A stretch of 10,000 nt of DNA from Actinidia chinensis (Eukaryota; Streptophyta; Magnoliopsida; Ericales; Actinidiaceae): assembly GCA_009663005.1 (NCBI GenBank), contig CM018915.1, forward strand, positions 2,956,828 to 2,966,827, given 5' to 3'. A model generated the notes under the pieces. The model was not told the DNA's origin. It saw only the letters and a list, made by a program, of their open reading frames with translations, and did no database searches. Shown here one piece after another: positions 1-6,938 of this stretch (within the stretch, counting starts at the first letter, position 1; the number at the start of each line of letters is the position of its first letter). Made by a program: the position numbers and the translations under genes.

Positions 1-335
1 TCGAAATATCCATATTGAAGAAGCGGAGAACAAACAAACGAAGCTTAAATCCTTCATTAGAATTCTAGTTGTATAAGATCCTATTAAAACACTAGTATGT
101 TCTTTCCTGCTCTATCTTTTCTTTTTATTGCTCAATCTACCCTATAGAATCCAATCGTGGATGTTTGTAAAATTACCCTCAAATCCATTAGAAAGTCGCC
201 AAAATGTCAGTAGGAATCAGATGATTTCAACGCCAAATGGTATATATTACTCATACAATCAATTGATAGAAGATAAAAGCACAGACAGAAAATAAAATGA
301 AATTGGATTTATGCAATAAACAAGGCAGAACTCAC
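1..335 (-). other. probable intron 2 of the RINT1-like relic
   Basis: This stretch follows the donor GTGAGT at 335-330 (minus strand). It is AT-rich, has no open frame with recognisable content, and no acceptor followed by a family-like exon was seen before the window edge. It is best read as intron sequence, with its 3' end outside the window. Confidence 0.4.
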
Positions 336-832
336 CAGCATAAATGCGAATATCATCCATTCGCTTCAATCCCAGCAAGCTGAGCAAATCCTAGCTCCAA
401 TATGCGCTGGAATGTTCATAGAGCCCAATCCAACTAAAAACAATTCCCAAACAACAAGCTAACAAAATGAATAAGTAGAGAGAGTGAAACAGTAAAGAAA
501 TCAAATGCGATAGGGGCCAGTAGCACCGACATGGGCTTCCGTTTCGGTTTGCGGGTTGAGCTGGTGGAAGAGGCGGTTTTGGCCGCAATGGAGCGAGAGA
601 TCCATGAGATTAGAAGCTTGGGTAGGTTTTGTTGCAGGTGGAGGAGATGAGCGTCCGATTCAGCACACTCTGCCGTCAATCCCTCCGCCAGATCGCAAGC
701 CCTGTCATGTAATAATGTGAAGTGTTGTCGGTGGTTGTCGGTGGCGGCAGTGGTGGTGGTGAAATTGTGATGGAGGAACCCTAAAAGGTTCGGTGATAGA
801 TCCCTGTGATCGGGCAAATCCATAGCCATCAT
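336..832 (-). pseudogene. RINT1/TIP20 (MAG2-like) gene, N-terminal part, frameshifted
   Basis: Members of this family tether Golgi-derived vesicles at the ER as part of the Dsl1/NRZ complex. Reading leftward, exon 1 opens with clustered ATGs at 832, 829 and 823; the one at 823 (MDLPD) best fits the family start. It stays open for about 80 family-like residues, including DLSPNLLGFL near the start and LISWISRSIAAK near residues 74-85. After that the family-like reading needs a frame change near 570-583 (continuing LFHQLN). A possible donor lies near 526. A plausible second exon spans 433-336, with acceptor TTTTTAG and donor GCTG|GTGAGT. It reads QRILEL, then QLA, then RMDDIRIYA, which resembles the conserved ELPxLAxExxRxxxIRxYA stretch, but only with frame changes near 409-413 and 358-370. 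The rest of the gene would lie left of the window. Family assignment is from remembered motifs and is moderate; the presence of a coding-like exon 1 is more secure. It could be an intact gene if the indels are sequencing errors. Confidence 0.55.
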
Positions 833-1162
833 CCAATAATCATTCCAGTACTGGTACTAATAGCACCAACCAAACCCAATCATTCATTCATACGTCCTTC
901 GCTTTGTTTGATTTTGGGAATCTAATTTTCAAAAGAAGACATGGGTTACAACTTTCACAAATTGGAAAGTTGCAAATAGGTAATTTCAATAATATGGTAA
1001 ATAAAGTAAGTTTCTCATTAATTTTAAAAATATCACCGACGTTTCTTAAATTTGAAAATAAATATAAACTATTTTTTGTACAAAAATTATAAATTTATAT
1101 TTTAATTTAGTATTTTAAAAAAAATAGGGACACATTAAACAGATGTAGTATTTTTTATAAAG
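833..1162. other. AT-rich flank upstream of the RINT1-like relic
   Basis: This would hold the promoter and 5' leader of the minus-strand relic. No convincing TATA box or leader boundary can be assigned. The plus-strand open frame at 904-1092 has low-complexity, AT-driven composition and no recognisable motif. Confidence 0.4.
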
Positions 1163-1300
1163 AATAATTTTTACACTCAATTTTTTGATATCTACACTCC
1201 AAAATAGGGTGTAGAAATCAATACCAGTAATGATGTTGATTTCTACACTCTATTTTGGGAGTGTGCAATATCAAAAAAATTGAAGTGTAAAAATAAATTT
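1163..1300. repeat. palindromic MITE-like element, copy A
   Basis: Nearly the whole 138 bp folds on itself. The left arm contains TTTTTACACTCAATTTTTTG and then GTGTAGAAATCAATACC. The right arm carries the inverse, TTGATTTCTACACTC, and ends with a match to the outer arm (ATATCAAAAAAATTGAAGTG, then TAAAAATA). There is no coding capacity. Length, near-perfect inverted symmetry and a second copy at 1601-1738 indicate a small non-autonomous DNA transposon. No target-site duplication could be fixed with certainty. Confidence 0.75.
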
Positions 1301-1432
1301 CCTTTTTGTAATACCCAAAACCCTTTATCTTTATTTTATTATAATATATATACACACACAAGTAAAATTTTTATAATTTTTACAATCTTTACTAATCCAA
1401 AAATTTATTATGTCTTGTCCCTAATCCATCTA

Positions 1433-1574
1433 GTTTTTTAAAAAAATCTACGGTATTGTCCTGAACCGATCAAAGTTTATCTGACCGATTAACTTTTTTA
1501 ATAAACCTACTTGGACCGATTTTATCTTTTAACCGGCCCGTTTTTTTTTTTAACTTTTGAATAAATCTACTTAG
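1433..1574. repeat. three degenerate ~60-bp tandem units
   Basis: A motif resembling TTTTTTAATAAAYCTACTT recurs with CTAC ending at about 1451, 1510 and 1570, a spacing of 59-60 bp. The intervening sequence shares ACCGAT blocks in the first two units. The units have diverged and the number of copies is small. Confidence 0.45.
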
Positions 1575-1600
1575 TTTTTTAATATAAAGCAAAATAAAAA

Positions 1601-1738
1601 GGGAAATTTATTCCTACACTCCACTGTTTGATATTAACTCAAAATAGGAGTGTAGAAATCAATACCATAATGGTGTTGATTTCTACACTCCTATTTTAGA
1701 GTGAGATATCATTTTTTGGAGTGTAGAAATTATTTCTC
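1601..1738. repeat. palindromic MITE-like element, copy B
   Basis: This is a second 138-bp foldback of the same family as the element at 1163-1300. The left arm contains AATAGGAGTGTAGAAATCAA and the right arm the inverse, TTGATTTCTACACTCCTATT. The outer ends (AAATTTATTCCTACACTCC and GGAGTGTAGAAATTATTTC) also pair. The centre keeps ATACC, TAATG and TGTTGATTT, in common with copy A. It has no coding capacity. Confidence 0.78.
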
Positions 1739-1802
1739 AATAAAAAATTAAAAACATTCCGTGTTGAAACACGTATCAAACCATAGGTTATTGATTGACC
1801 CT

Positions 1803-1873
1803 GGCGACACCTCATGGTGATGACTTACCATGAGCCATAGTTACACAGTGGTGACTCGTGATTATGAGTCGCC
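1803..1873. repeat. two adjacent short hairpins
   Basis: CTCATGGT (1811-1818) pairs perfectly with ACCATGAG (1827-1834) across 8 bp. GGTGACTC (1850-1857) pairs with GAGTCGCC (1866-1873) across 8 bp with one mismatch. GGCGAC at 1803-1808 can also pair with GTCGCC at 1868-1873, so the two hairpins could nest in one larger fold. No gene is adjacent, and the role is unknown. Confidence 0.45.
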
Positions 1874-1926
1874 ATAATTGTCATTATCTCATACATATCT
1901 TAGTGAGTCACCCTTTTTGCTGGCAG

Positions 1927-2085
1927 GAGTGAGATAAGAAGAGAGAAATCTAGATGAGGAGGAAGAAAAAATCAAAAAGAAAGAAAGAAGAGAGAGAATT
2001 CGGAAGAGAGAGACACACACGACAAACAGAGAGAAAGAGAGGAAAAGACAGATAAGGAAAATAAATGGGAGAGAGAAGGAAATTT
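1927..2085 (+). repeat. purine-rich (GA) low-complexity tract
   Basis: About 160 bp of the plus strand are almost entirely A and G, with runs such as AAGAAAGAAAGAAGAGAGAG and AGAGAGAAAGAGAGG. The minus-strand open frame across it (1950-2171) is a by-product of this composition. Such tracts are common near plant promoters and in repeats; neither can be shown here. Confidence 0.7.
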
Positions 2086-2237
2086 ATGGTATGATTGTAG
2101 TGATCAGACATTGAAGAGATAAAAACATAGTAGATGGGTCCACACATACATAATAGATGGTCCACACACAATCTGTGTATATAAATATTTATGTTAAAAA
2201 ATATTATTTTTCTTATGCAAAATTACCACCGACAATC

Positions 2238-2495
2238 AATCAGAATATGCTACGGATCATCGAAAATTTACCAGCATTTGTTATTGATAGCACCAACACG
2301 AAGTCGTTTTGGTACTAAATGAAAAATTTCTTCCTGGTAAGAAATCACTTTAGTTTCTTCCCCGTAAGAAATCTTCATTTAGTTGAACGACGTCCTACTA
2401 TAATTTTTTTGCAGCCAACCCGACGTCAATTTTGGTGCTGTCGGTAACAAAAGCGGTAAAATGTTTCGGTATAAAACGTAGCATTACTGCAATCA
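2238..2495. repeat. foldback element with long imperfect inverted arms
   Basis: The left arm (about 2238-2345) and right arm (about 2370-2495) are imperfect inverse copies. Matched blocks from outside inward are ATGCTACG with CGTAGCAT, CGAAAATTTACC with GGTAAAATGTTTCG, GATAGCACCAA with TTGGTGCTGTC, and ACTAAATGAA with TTCATTTAGT. The loop holds two GTAAGAAATC copies. There is no coding capacity. The arm length suggests a Mutator-type or other foldback MITE, but the family cannot be fixed from the sequence alone. Confidence 0.65.
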
Positions 2496-2550
2496 AATCC
2501 CCAGCAAAAAAACATGCCCTTGGCCTGAGCCTTGTCATCCTCTGGTATAT

Positions 2551-2568
2551 TGCTTTGCTTTGCTTTGC
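2551..2568. repeat. short TTGCT tandem repeat
   Basis: A 5-bp unit is repeated about three and a half times (TGCTTTGCTTTGCTTTGC). It is a minor microsatellite. A similar short array, CTGAA repeated three times, lies at about 9405-9420 inside the ARGONAUTE intron. Confidence 0.6.
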
Positions 2569-2644
2569 AAGTGGAACCGCAGCGATCATGGTTCTGTAAC
2601 TTCTGTTGGTCTTCTTCTTCTGCTGCTGCTACAGACAGTGTGGA

Positions 2645-2660
2645 ACCCTAAACCCTAAAC
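2645..2660 (-). repeat. interstitial plant telomere-like motif (telo-box)
   Basis: ACCCTAAACCCTAAAC is two full units plus part of a third of the plant telomere repeat TTTAGGG, read on the minus strand. In plants such telo-boxes commonly sit in promoters or leaders of translation and cell-growth genes, but no supported gene follows here. The 43-codon frame starting at 2699 is not convincing. Confidence 0.7.
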
Positions 2661-3152
2661 TTTAAATAATACTCACTCTCTTCTGCGACGCGAAACGTAT
2701 GATTTCCCTTTGTTTTTCCTTCTCATCTCTGCATTTTCCATTCTTCATCTTTGAGTTTTGTTCAAACTCTATTTCACAATTTAAAATAGAACAAAAAATA
2801 AATAAATCAGAATTTCAGAAAGATGTCTAAAAATATTAGGGTAGATTTAGTTCCCAAAATTGGACGCCACTGGTAGAACAAGGCATGACCGGTCTCTAAA
2901 ATCATGGAGGTTTGATGGAGAGCCAAATAACTCTTGGGGATTAATAAATGCAGAATAGTGGGTGGGACATGGGGTGAAAAAAGGGGAAGAAGCAACCATT
3001 CTTTCCAGGGAAATTACATATATTATCTATGTAGGAGGTGAAGCTGTGGAGAAACAACAGGGTTGATCTGGTAGTCATTTATGTCTGACGAAACGTGAAG
3101 GTAGGTTTTTAAAACTCTATCTCAGTACACTGTCTATCGACCTCTAGCTAAA
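2661..3152. other. no supported gene
   Basis: The first part (to about 2760) is pyrimidine-rich with CTC/TTC runs, resembling a plant 5' leader. No exon-like sequence follows on either strand. The rest is unremarkable AT-rich sequence. Confidence 0.4.
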
Positions 3153-3325
3153 TCGGCAGGGAACCAGAATTTTAGTTTAGGAGTTATTAAATTATTAAAA
3201 TATATATATTATATATTATATATATATATTTTAGGGGCTAAAGGTTTAAAAAAAATTTAATTTTTTTGTAATTTTTTGAAATTTAGGGGGACTCAGCTCC
3301 TATTGGCCTCCCGGAGTCCGCCACC
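3153..3325. repeat. degenerate element with GGC..CCAGAATTTT and CTCCGCCA-like ends
   Basis: The left end reads GGCAGGGAACCAGAATTTTA and the right end reads CAGCTCCTATTGGCCTCCCG then GAGTCCGCCAC. These resemble degraded versions of a dispersed plant repeat whose ends read GGCGGAGCCAGAATTTT and GGCTCCGCCA. The interior is AT-rich, including a TA-dinucleotide run at 3201-3230, with TTTAGGGG blocks on both sides. There is no coding capacity. The match to a known family is from memory and needs a repeat-library search. Confidence 0.45.
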
Positions 3326-4322
3326 TGGGCACTAAGTCAAACAGTACAAAGCCAAAGCTTGGGGTCTCGGTCAAAAAGAGGCAAAAATTACACACAGAAA
3401 GAAAAAAAAATACAAAAATTAGAATAGGATTGTCTTTTTTGTTCGGACGGTTAGTCCTACAAGAAAAAAAATTGTCTTTTATTTTTTGAAAATCTTAACC
3501 TCTTCACTTTTTAGTCTTGACTCCCTTTTGACCTCTTTCTTATATATAATTCACTTTTAACTTTTGAGAACCATAACTTAGCTCTTTCTCCCTTATTTCA
3601 TCCAAAATTCAAGACGGCAATCAGGTTAGCAAGAAGATTTTTTTTTACATGAGTATTCTCTGATTAATTTTTATTAGCCTTGTGATTTTGTAATTTTTAT
3701 TTTTCAGAAGTGAATGGAGATTTTGTCATTATCCATATTTTGTAATCAACTAATCTGGTATTATATTCTTTCGTTTCATGAAATATTTTGTTCCTCTTGG
3801 TATACTCGACTATTCTACTATAGAGAATATAGTTTTCCAAGTATATTTAATTTTTTTTTTTATGTATAAACTGGATGTGCTATTTATAAAGTACGAAGAT
3901 CAAAGTTTTTTTTTTATATTTTGTACTTTTTATTTTTTGTAATCTTGATTTTAGTATTATATAAACACTGACTATAGTCTACTGTACTAGAAAATTAATA
4001 TGCGCTTGATGGTTGTAATGTATTTATTAATAAAGCCTTATTACGGAATTCGCTTGGGAACCATAAACCCAAGAATCGGCCTTGACCAAATACATTCTCT
4101 CTAACGGTGTTTGTGGACTGGCCATCTCTGTACCTATGTGACATTGGTTCTATAAAATGACTAAAGTACCTGTGTTAGGAGTCGTCAAGGTCTGAGAATG
4201 TTGTACGTTTAAATAGGACGTTCACTTGGTAAGCATATTTATGTAGCCGGATTAAGCATAAGACCAATGTATAATAACCAACTCCTACATTTGTGGGTGA
4301 AATGGTATATGTCCTTTAAATT
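3326..4322. other. AT-rich intergenic sequence, no supported gene
   Basis: The sequence has long T and A runs. A TATA-like string (CTTATATATAATTC) lies near 3539-3552 and is followed by a pyrimidine-rich stretch, but no open frame with coding character begins downstream. No RNA gene or inverted-repeat element was recognised in this stretch. Confidence 0.4.
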
Positions 4323-4700
4323 AATGTTTTGAAACCGGAATCGGTGATCTCGAACCGAAAAATGGGCGGATCATGTTACCGGTTCAAACCGTTTTTGACA
4401 GTGATAACATAATTATGTCATTAATTTATTTTTAATATAATAAAATATTTTTTATTTTCTAGGACTAATTTTTATATTATTAACAATCTAAAATTTTAAA
4501 ATTAAAAAATAAATTTTTCTAAAAACGTGAACGGGAGTCAATGACGGTTTCAATTACCGATTGTTTACGGATGCAACCGCCGGGGTGACTGGATTGTGCC
4601 GGTTTTTTATCAAAACGGATTGTGAGGGTGAGTGACTGGACTGTTTCTCCCACCAGTCGACAGTTTGACCGGTCGAATCAATCCGGATTTTAAAACATTG
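4323..4700. repeat. TIR element with AATGTTTT..CCGG termini
   Basis: The left end AATGTTTTGAAACCGGAATC and the right end GATTTTAAAACATTG (preceded by ATCCG) are inverted copies. Arms near the ends are rich in ACCGGTT-like words on both sides (for example ACCGGTTCAAACCG at about 4378 and TTTGACCGGTCG at about 4664). The middle is AT-rich. With 378 bp and no open frame it fits a non-autonomous DNA transposon of a type common in dicots. Confidence 0.65.
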
Positions 4701-5398
4701 TTTTTAAACATCATTTTTAGCCTAGCAAATAGAAAAAATACACTAAGAAATATGAATATTTTACTCGAGATGAGAATCAAATAAATACAGCTATTAGGCG
4801 TATATCTGCACCCGATACCCGTACTCGAGTCTTTGTAATCTCTACATGGCAGAACTAACCAATTGTCCAGGTGCATAAGGATTCCATAAGTGGAAACAAG
4901 TGTTCCATATGCACTAATAACAATCTCTGACACCCCATATTCTAATAGAGAGGAAAACGGCCCTTGTAAAGATTCAACATACGGGACTACTTGCTGAATA
5001 ACCTAGGGAAACATACACTCACACCATCGCCAAACTAAACACCAGGACAAAAACTTAGACCAGAAGACTCAAACCGTACGCAATCCAAAGATAAAAAACG
5101 AAGGGATAAGATACTACTGAAAAGGGAAGAAAGCACTGCAGATGGAAAATGCGTGTTGAGATGTGGACAGACATCCTGGGAGATGAATTTACCATTCTGG
5201 ACATCGGGTACTGGTGAATGGACTGTTACTGACCCTCATGTGCCTTGCATGACAAGCTAGGCTTTTTTTATATCTTCTGTTTGAAAGTTTGGTTGCTGTT
5301 TGTTCTATACACGACCAGAGTACTGCATTCTCCAATGGGAAGGGTTGAAGAATAAACGAGGGGGACCGACAAAACCTACATCCTGGGAGGTCTCGTCT
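4701..5398. other. no supported gene; region upstream of the UreF relic
   Basis: The minus-strand open frame covering 4610-4933 crosses the right end of the neighbouring TIR element and has no motif that supports a gene. The stretch 5160-5398 leads into the UreF relic and could hold its former leader or promoter. No TATA box or splice site can be assigned with confidence. Confidence 0.4.
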
Positions 5399-6090
5399 CA
5401 GTGGACCAATGGCAAAAATGCTGATTCCATTCTCCCGAAGGTGGGCTGTGCTTTTCTTTTGCGTCTCAAGGCAGCAGTTTCAAGCCTGTCTAGCTCTCCG
5501 GTGTTGAAAGATGTTCAAACTTGTCTGAACCATGTGTGGCAGAATACAGGAAGCCGCGGTCTTCCTTTCAGCCACTCTGCAACCATTTCTCCGAGTATGG
5601 AAAATTGGCATATAAACTCGACAAAATTTGGATGCAATGTTAACAAATGAATGCTAACAAATGAAGTGGGTCGTAAGGCATCGATCGCACAAGGATCGGC
5701 ACTAGTGAGAGTGGCTGCTGCTGCAATTTCACAAGTCCCTGCTCTAAAGATAATGAGAGATGCGTCTTTGGGTGTTGTTGCTTTCCACCATGCTCCTATT
5801 TTTGGTCTTATATGTGGGCTTCTTGGGTTTGACAGTGAAGCTTCTCAGAGGACGTACGTGTTTATTACAATGAGAGATGTAATCTCTGCGGCAACTAGAC
5901 TAAATTTGGTTGGCCCAGTAGGCACAGCTGTATTGCAGCATCAGATGGCAGCTGTTGCGCGAAGATGTGTCAACAGATGGATGAACCGGAAGGTTTGAGG
6001 GGAAGAGTTGTCATCGGCTCCTTTATTGATACCGTTTGCCCCTCCCAGGGTTGTAATGGCACACCTGTTTTATCGGTGTTTGTTCCTAAA
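5399..6090 (+). pseudogene. urease accessory protein UreF, broken copy
   Basis: UreF acts with UreD/UreH and UreG to load nickel into urease. The copy begins near QW..Q and DSILP (about 5399-5435), followed by a degraded match to the family's GGFAHSFGLEAA (here KVGCAFLLRLKAA). It continues with NTGS, PF, SATISPSMENWH, and after 5651 TNEVGRKAS, QGSALVRVAAA, FHHAPIFGLICGLLGF and TMRDVISAATRLN, then WMNRKV. Damage: a frame change near 5430 before DSILP; altered GG and H positions; a one-base insertion near 5620-5630; a 14-bp duplication at 5637-5664 with a TGA at 5648; loss of about three codons near MRDASLG; a TGA at 5996 after WMNRKV; and a further shift in the C-terminal tail (APLL..DTV..GC, to about 6086). 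No introns interrupt the copy. The 348-bp open frame 5651-5998 could still encode a fragment, but it lacks the N-terminal half and the C-terminus. Identification is secure; whether this is a retrocopy or a decayed duplicate is open. Confidence 0.9.
5637..5664 (+). repeat. 14-bp tandem duplication inside the UreF relic
   Basis: ATGTTAACAAATGA (5637-5650) is followed directly by ATGCTAACAAATGA (5651-5664), differing at one base. UreF proteins have a single MLTNEV here. With a one-base insertion just upstream, the net gain is 15 bp, so the frame after the duplication returns to that before it, but the TGA at 5648-5650 interrupts it. Confidence 0.85.
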
Positions 6091-6317
6091 CACGTGATTT
6101 GACAAGGATTAACAAACTTTTTGTTTCTTGATTGATCAATCAAATCCTACAGGTTATAGACAAGGGTTCACGATAGTAGTACAGTTGTGCATAAGAGACA
6201 ACATGAAACCCTTACAGGTTAGAGATCGACAAGAGTATATCCACTAGCCCACAAAAGAAATCTTCTTTGCTGGACGGAATGTAGGTAGGTAGATTATTTT
6301 GTTTTTACTTATATTGA
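6091..6317. other. spacer downstream of the UreF relic
   Basis: This spacer separates the UreF relic from the next repeat. No poly(A) tract that would mark a retrocopy end is evident just after the UreF tail, and no gene is seen. Confidence 0.4.
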
Positions 6318-6484
6318 GGCCCATGGGCCCCAGCTTTTTTTCGACTTTTGGCTTAAAATAAGCAAAAAAACCAAATCAGAGTTGGCTTGAGCTTTCGTTT
6401 CTGGCTTTTTTGCTTAGTTTATAGGTAAAATATAACCCCAAAAAGAAAAAAAATCAAAATTCTTACCTTTTGGTAGTAAGCTTA

Positions 6485-6518
<34 letters not shown>

Positions 6519-6534
6519 AGCCTTGATTTTAGAA
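6318..6534. repeat. repeat-like segment with palindrome and strong hairpin
   Basis: It starts with the perfect 12-bp palindrome GGCCCATGGGCC (6318-6329). It ends with a hairpin in which TTTTGGTAGT and ACTACCAAA enclose AAGCTTAAAAAAAAGCTT (about 6468-6513), followed by CGGAGCCTTGATTTTAG. Read in reverse, GGCTCCGTTTGGTAGTGC resembles the termini of many small plant hAT or PIF/Harbinger-like MITEs. The two ends do not match each other well, so the boundaries and type are uncertain. There is no coding capacity. Confidence 0.5.
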
Positions 6535-6938
6535 ATGGTTTACACTCGCATTAGTTATCAGGGGGGGAGGAAACCACATTAGAAAGAGGAACTAACAAAG
6601 AACGCTATGTTATGACACAGTCCAAGTCTGAGCAAACTCATGAAATCGGGTTAAAGCTGGATGCCATCTTACTCACAATGCAAATCACAAGTATAAATGC
6701 AACATTCCACACACCTAGAAAATCACTTTCAAGTATGAGAAACCAAAAAATATGATACCATACAATCAAAACTCACAAGTACAGTCTGAAGCAGGTTACG
6801 ACGGTTGTGCTACCCAAAAAAAGGTATTGCCAGAGCAAACATAAAAAAAAAAGGTCATAACAGTTCTACGGAAAGTCGCACAAAAGCCAGATAATACTTT
6901 ACAACCCAAGGTTCTAATGTATAATCTTACTCGAGGCC
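6535..6938. other. region 3' of the ARGONAUTE relic
   Basis: It lies just downstream of the end of the minus-strand ARGONAUTE relic and may contain its former 3' UTR. No independent gene is seen. The minus-strand frame reported around 6796-7029 is the out-of-frame tail of the ARGONAUTE last exon and its downstream sequence. Confidence 0.45.

Noticed and set aside
904..1092. A 62-codon plus-strand open frame
   Set aside because: It lies in AT-rich sequence with no recognisable motif, and is likely chance.
2699..2830. A 43-codon plus-strand frame after the telo-box
   Set aside because: Its composition is dominated by S, F and K from CT- and A-rich DNA, with no motif and no splice site leading to further coding sequence.
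4610..4933. A 107-codon minus-strand open frame
   Set aside because: Part of it overlaps the end of the TIR element and no family motif was recognised; a dispersed-repeat fragment is possible but could not be shown.
5160..5398. N-terminal extension of the UreF frame back to 5300
   Set aside because: Residues before QW..Q do not resemble UreF. The family-like sequence starts near 5399, and the earlier codons are best read as former leader.
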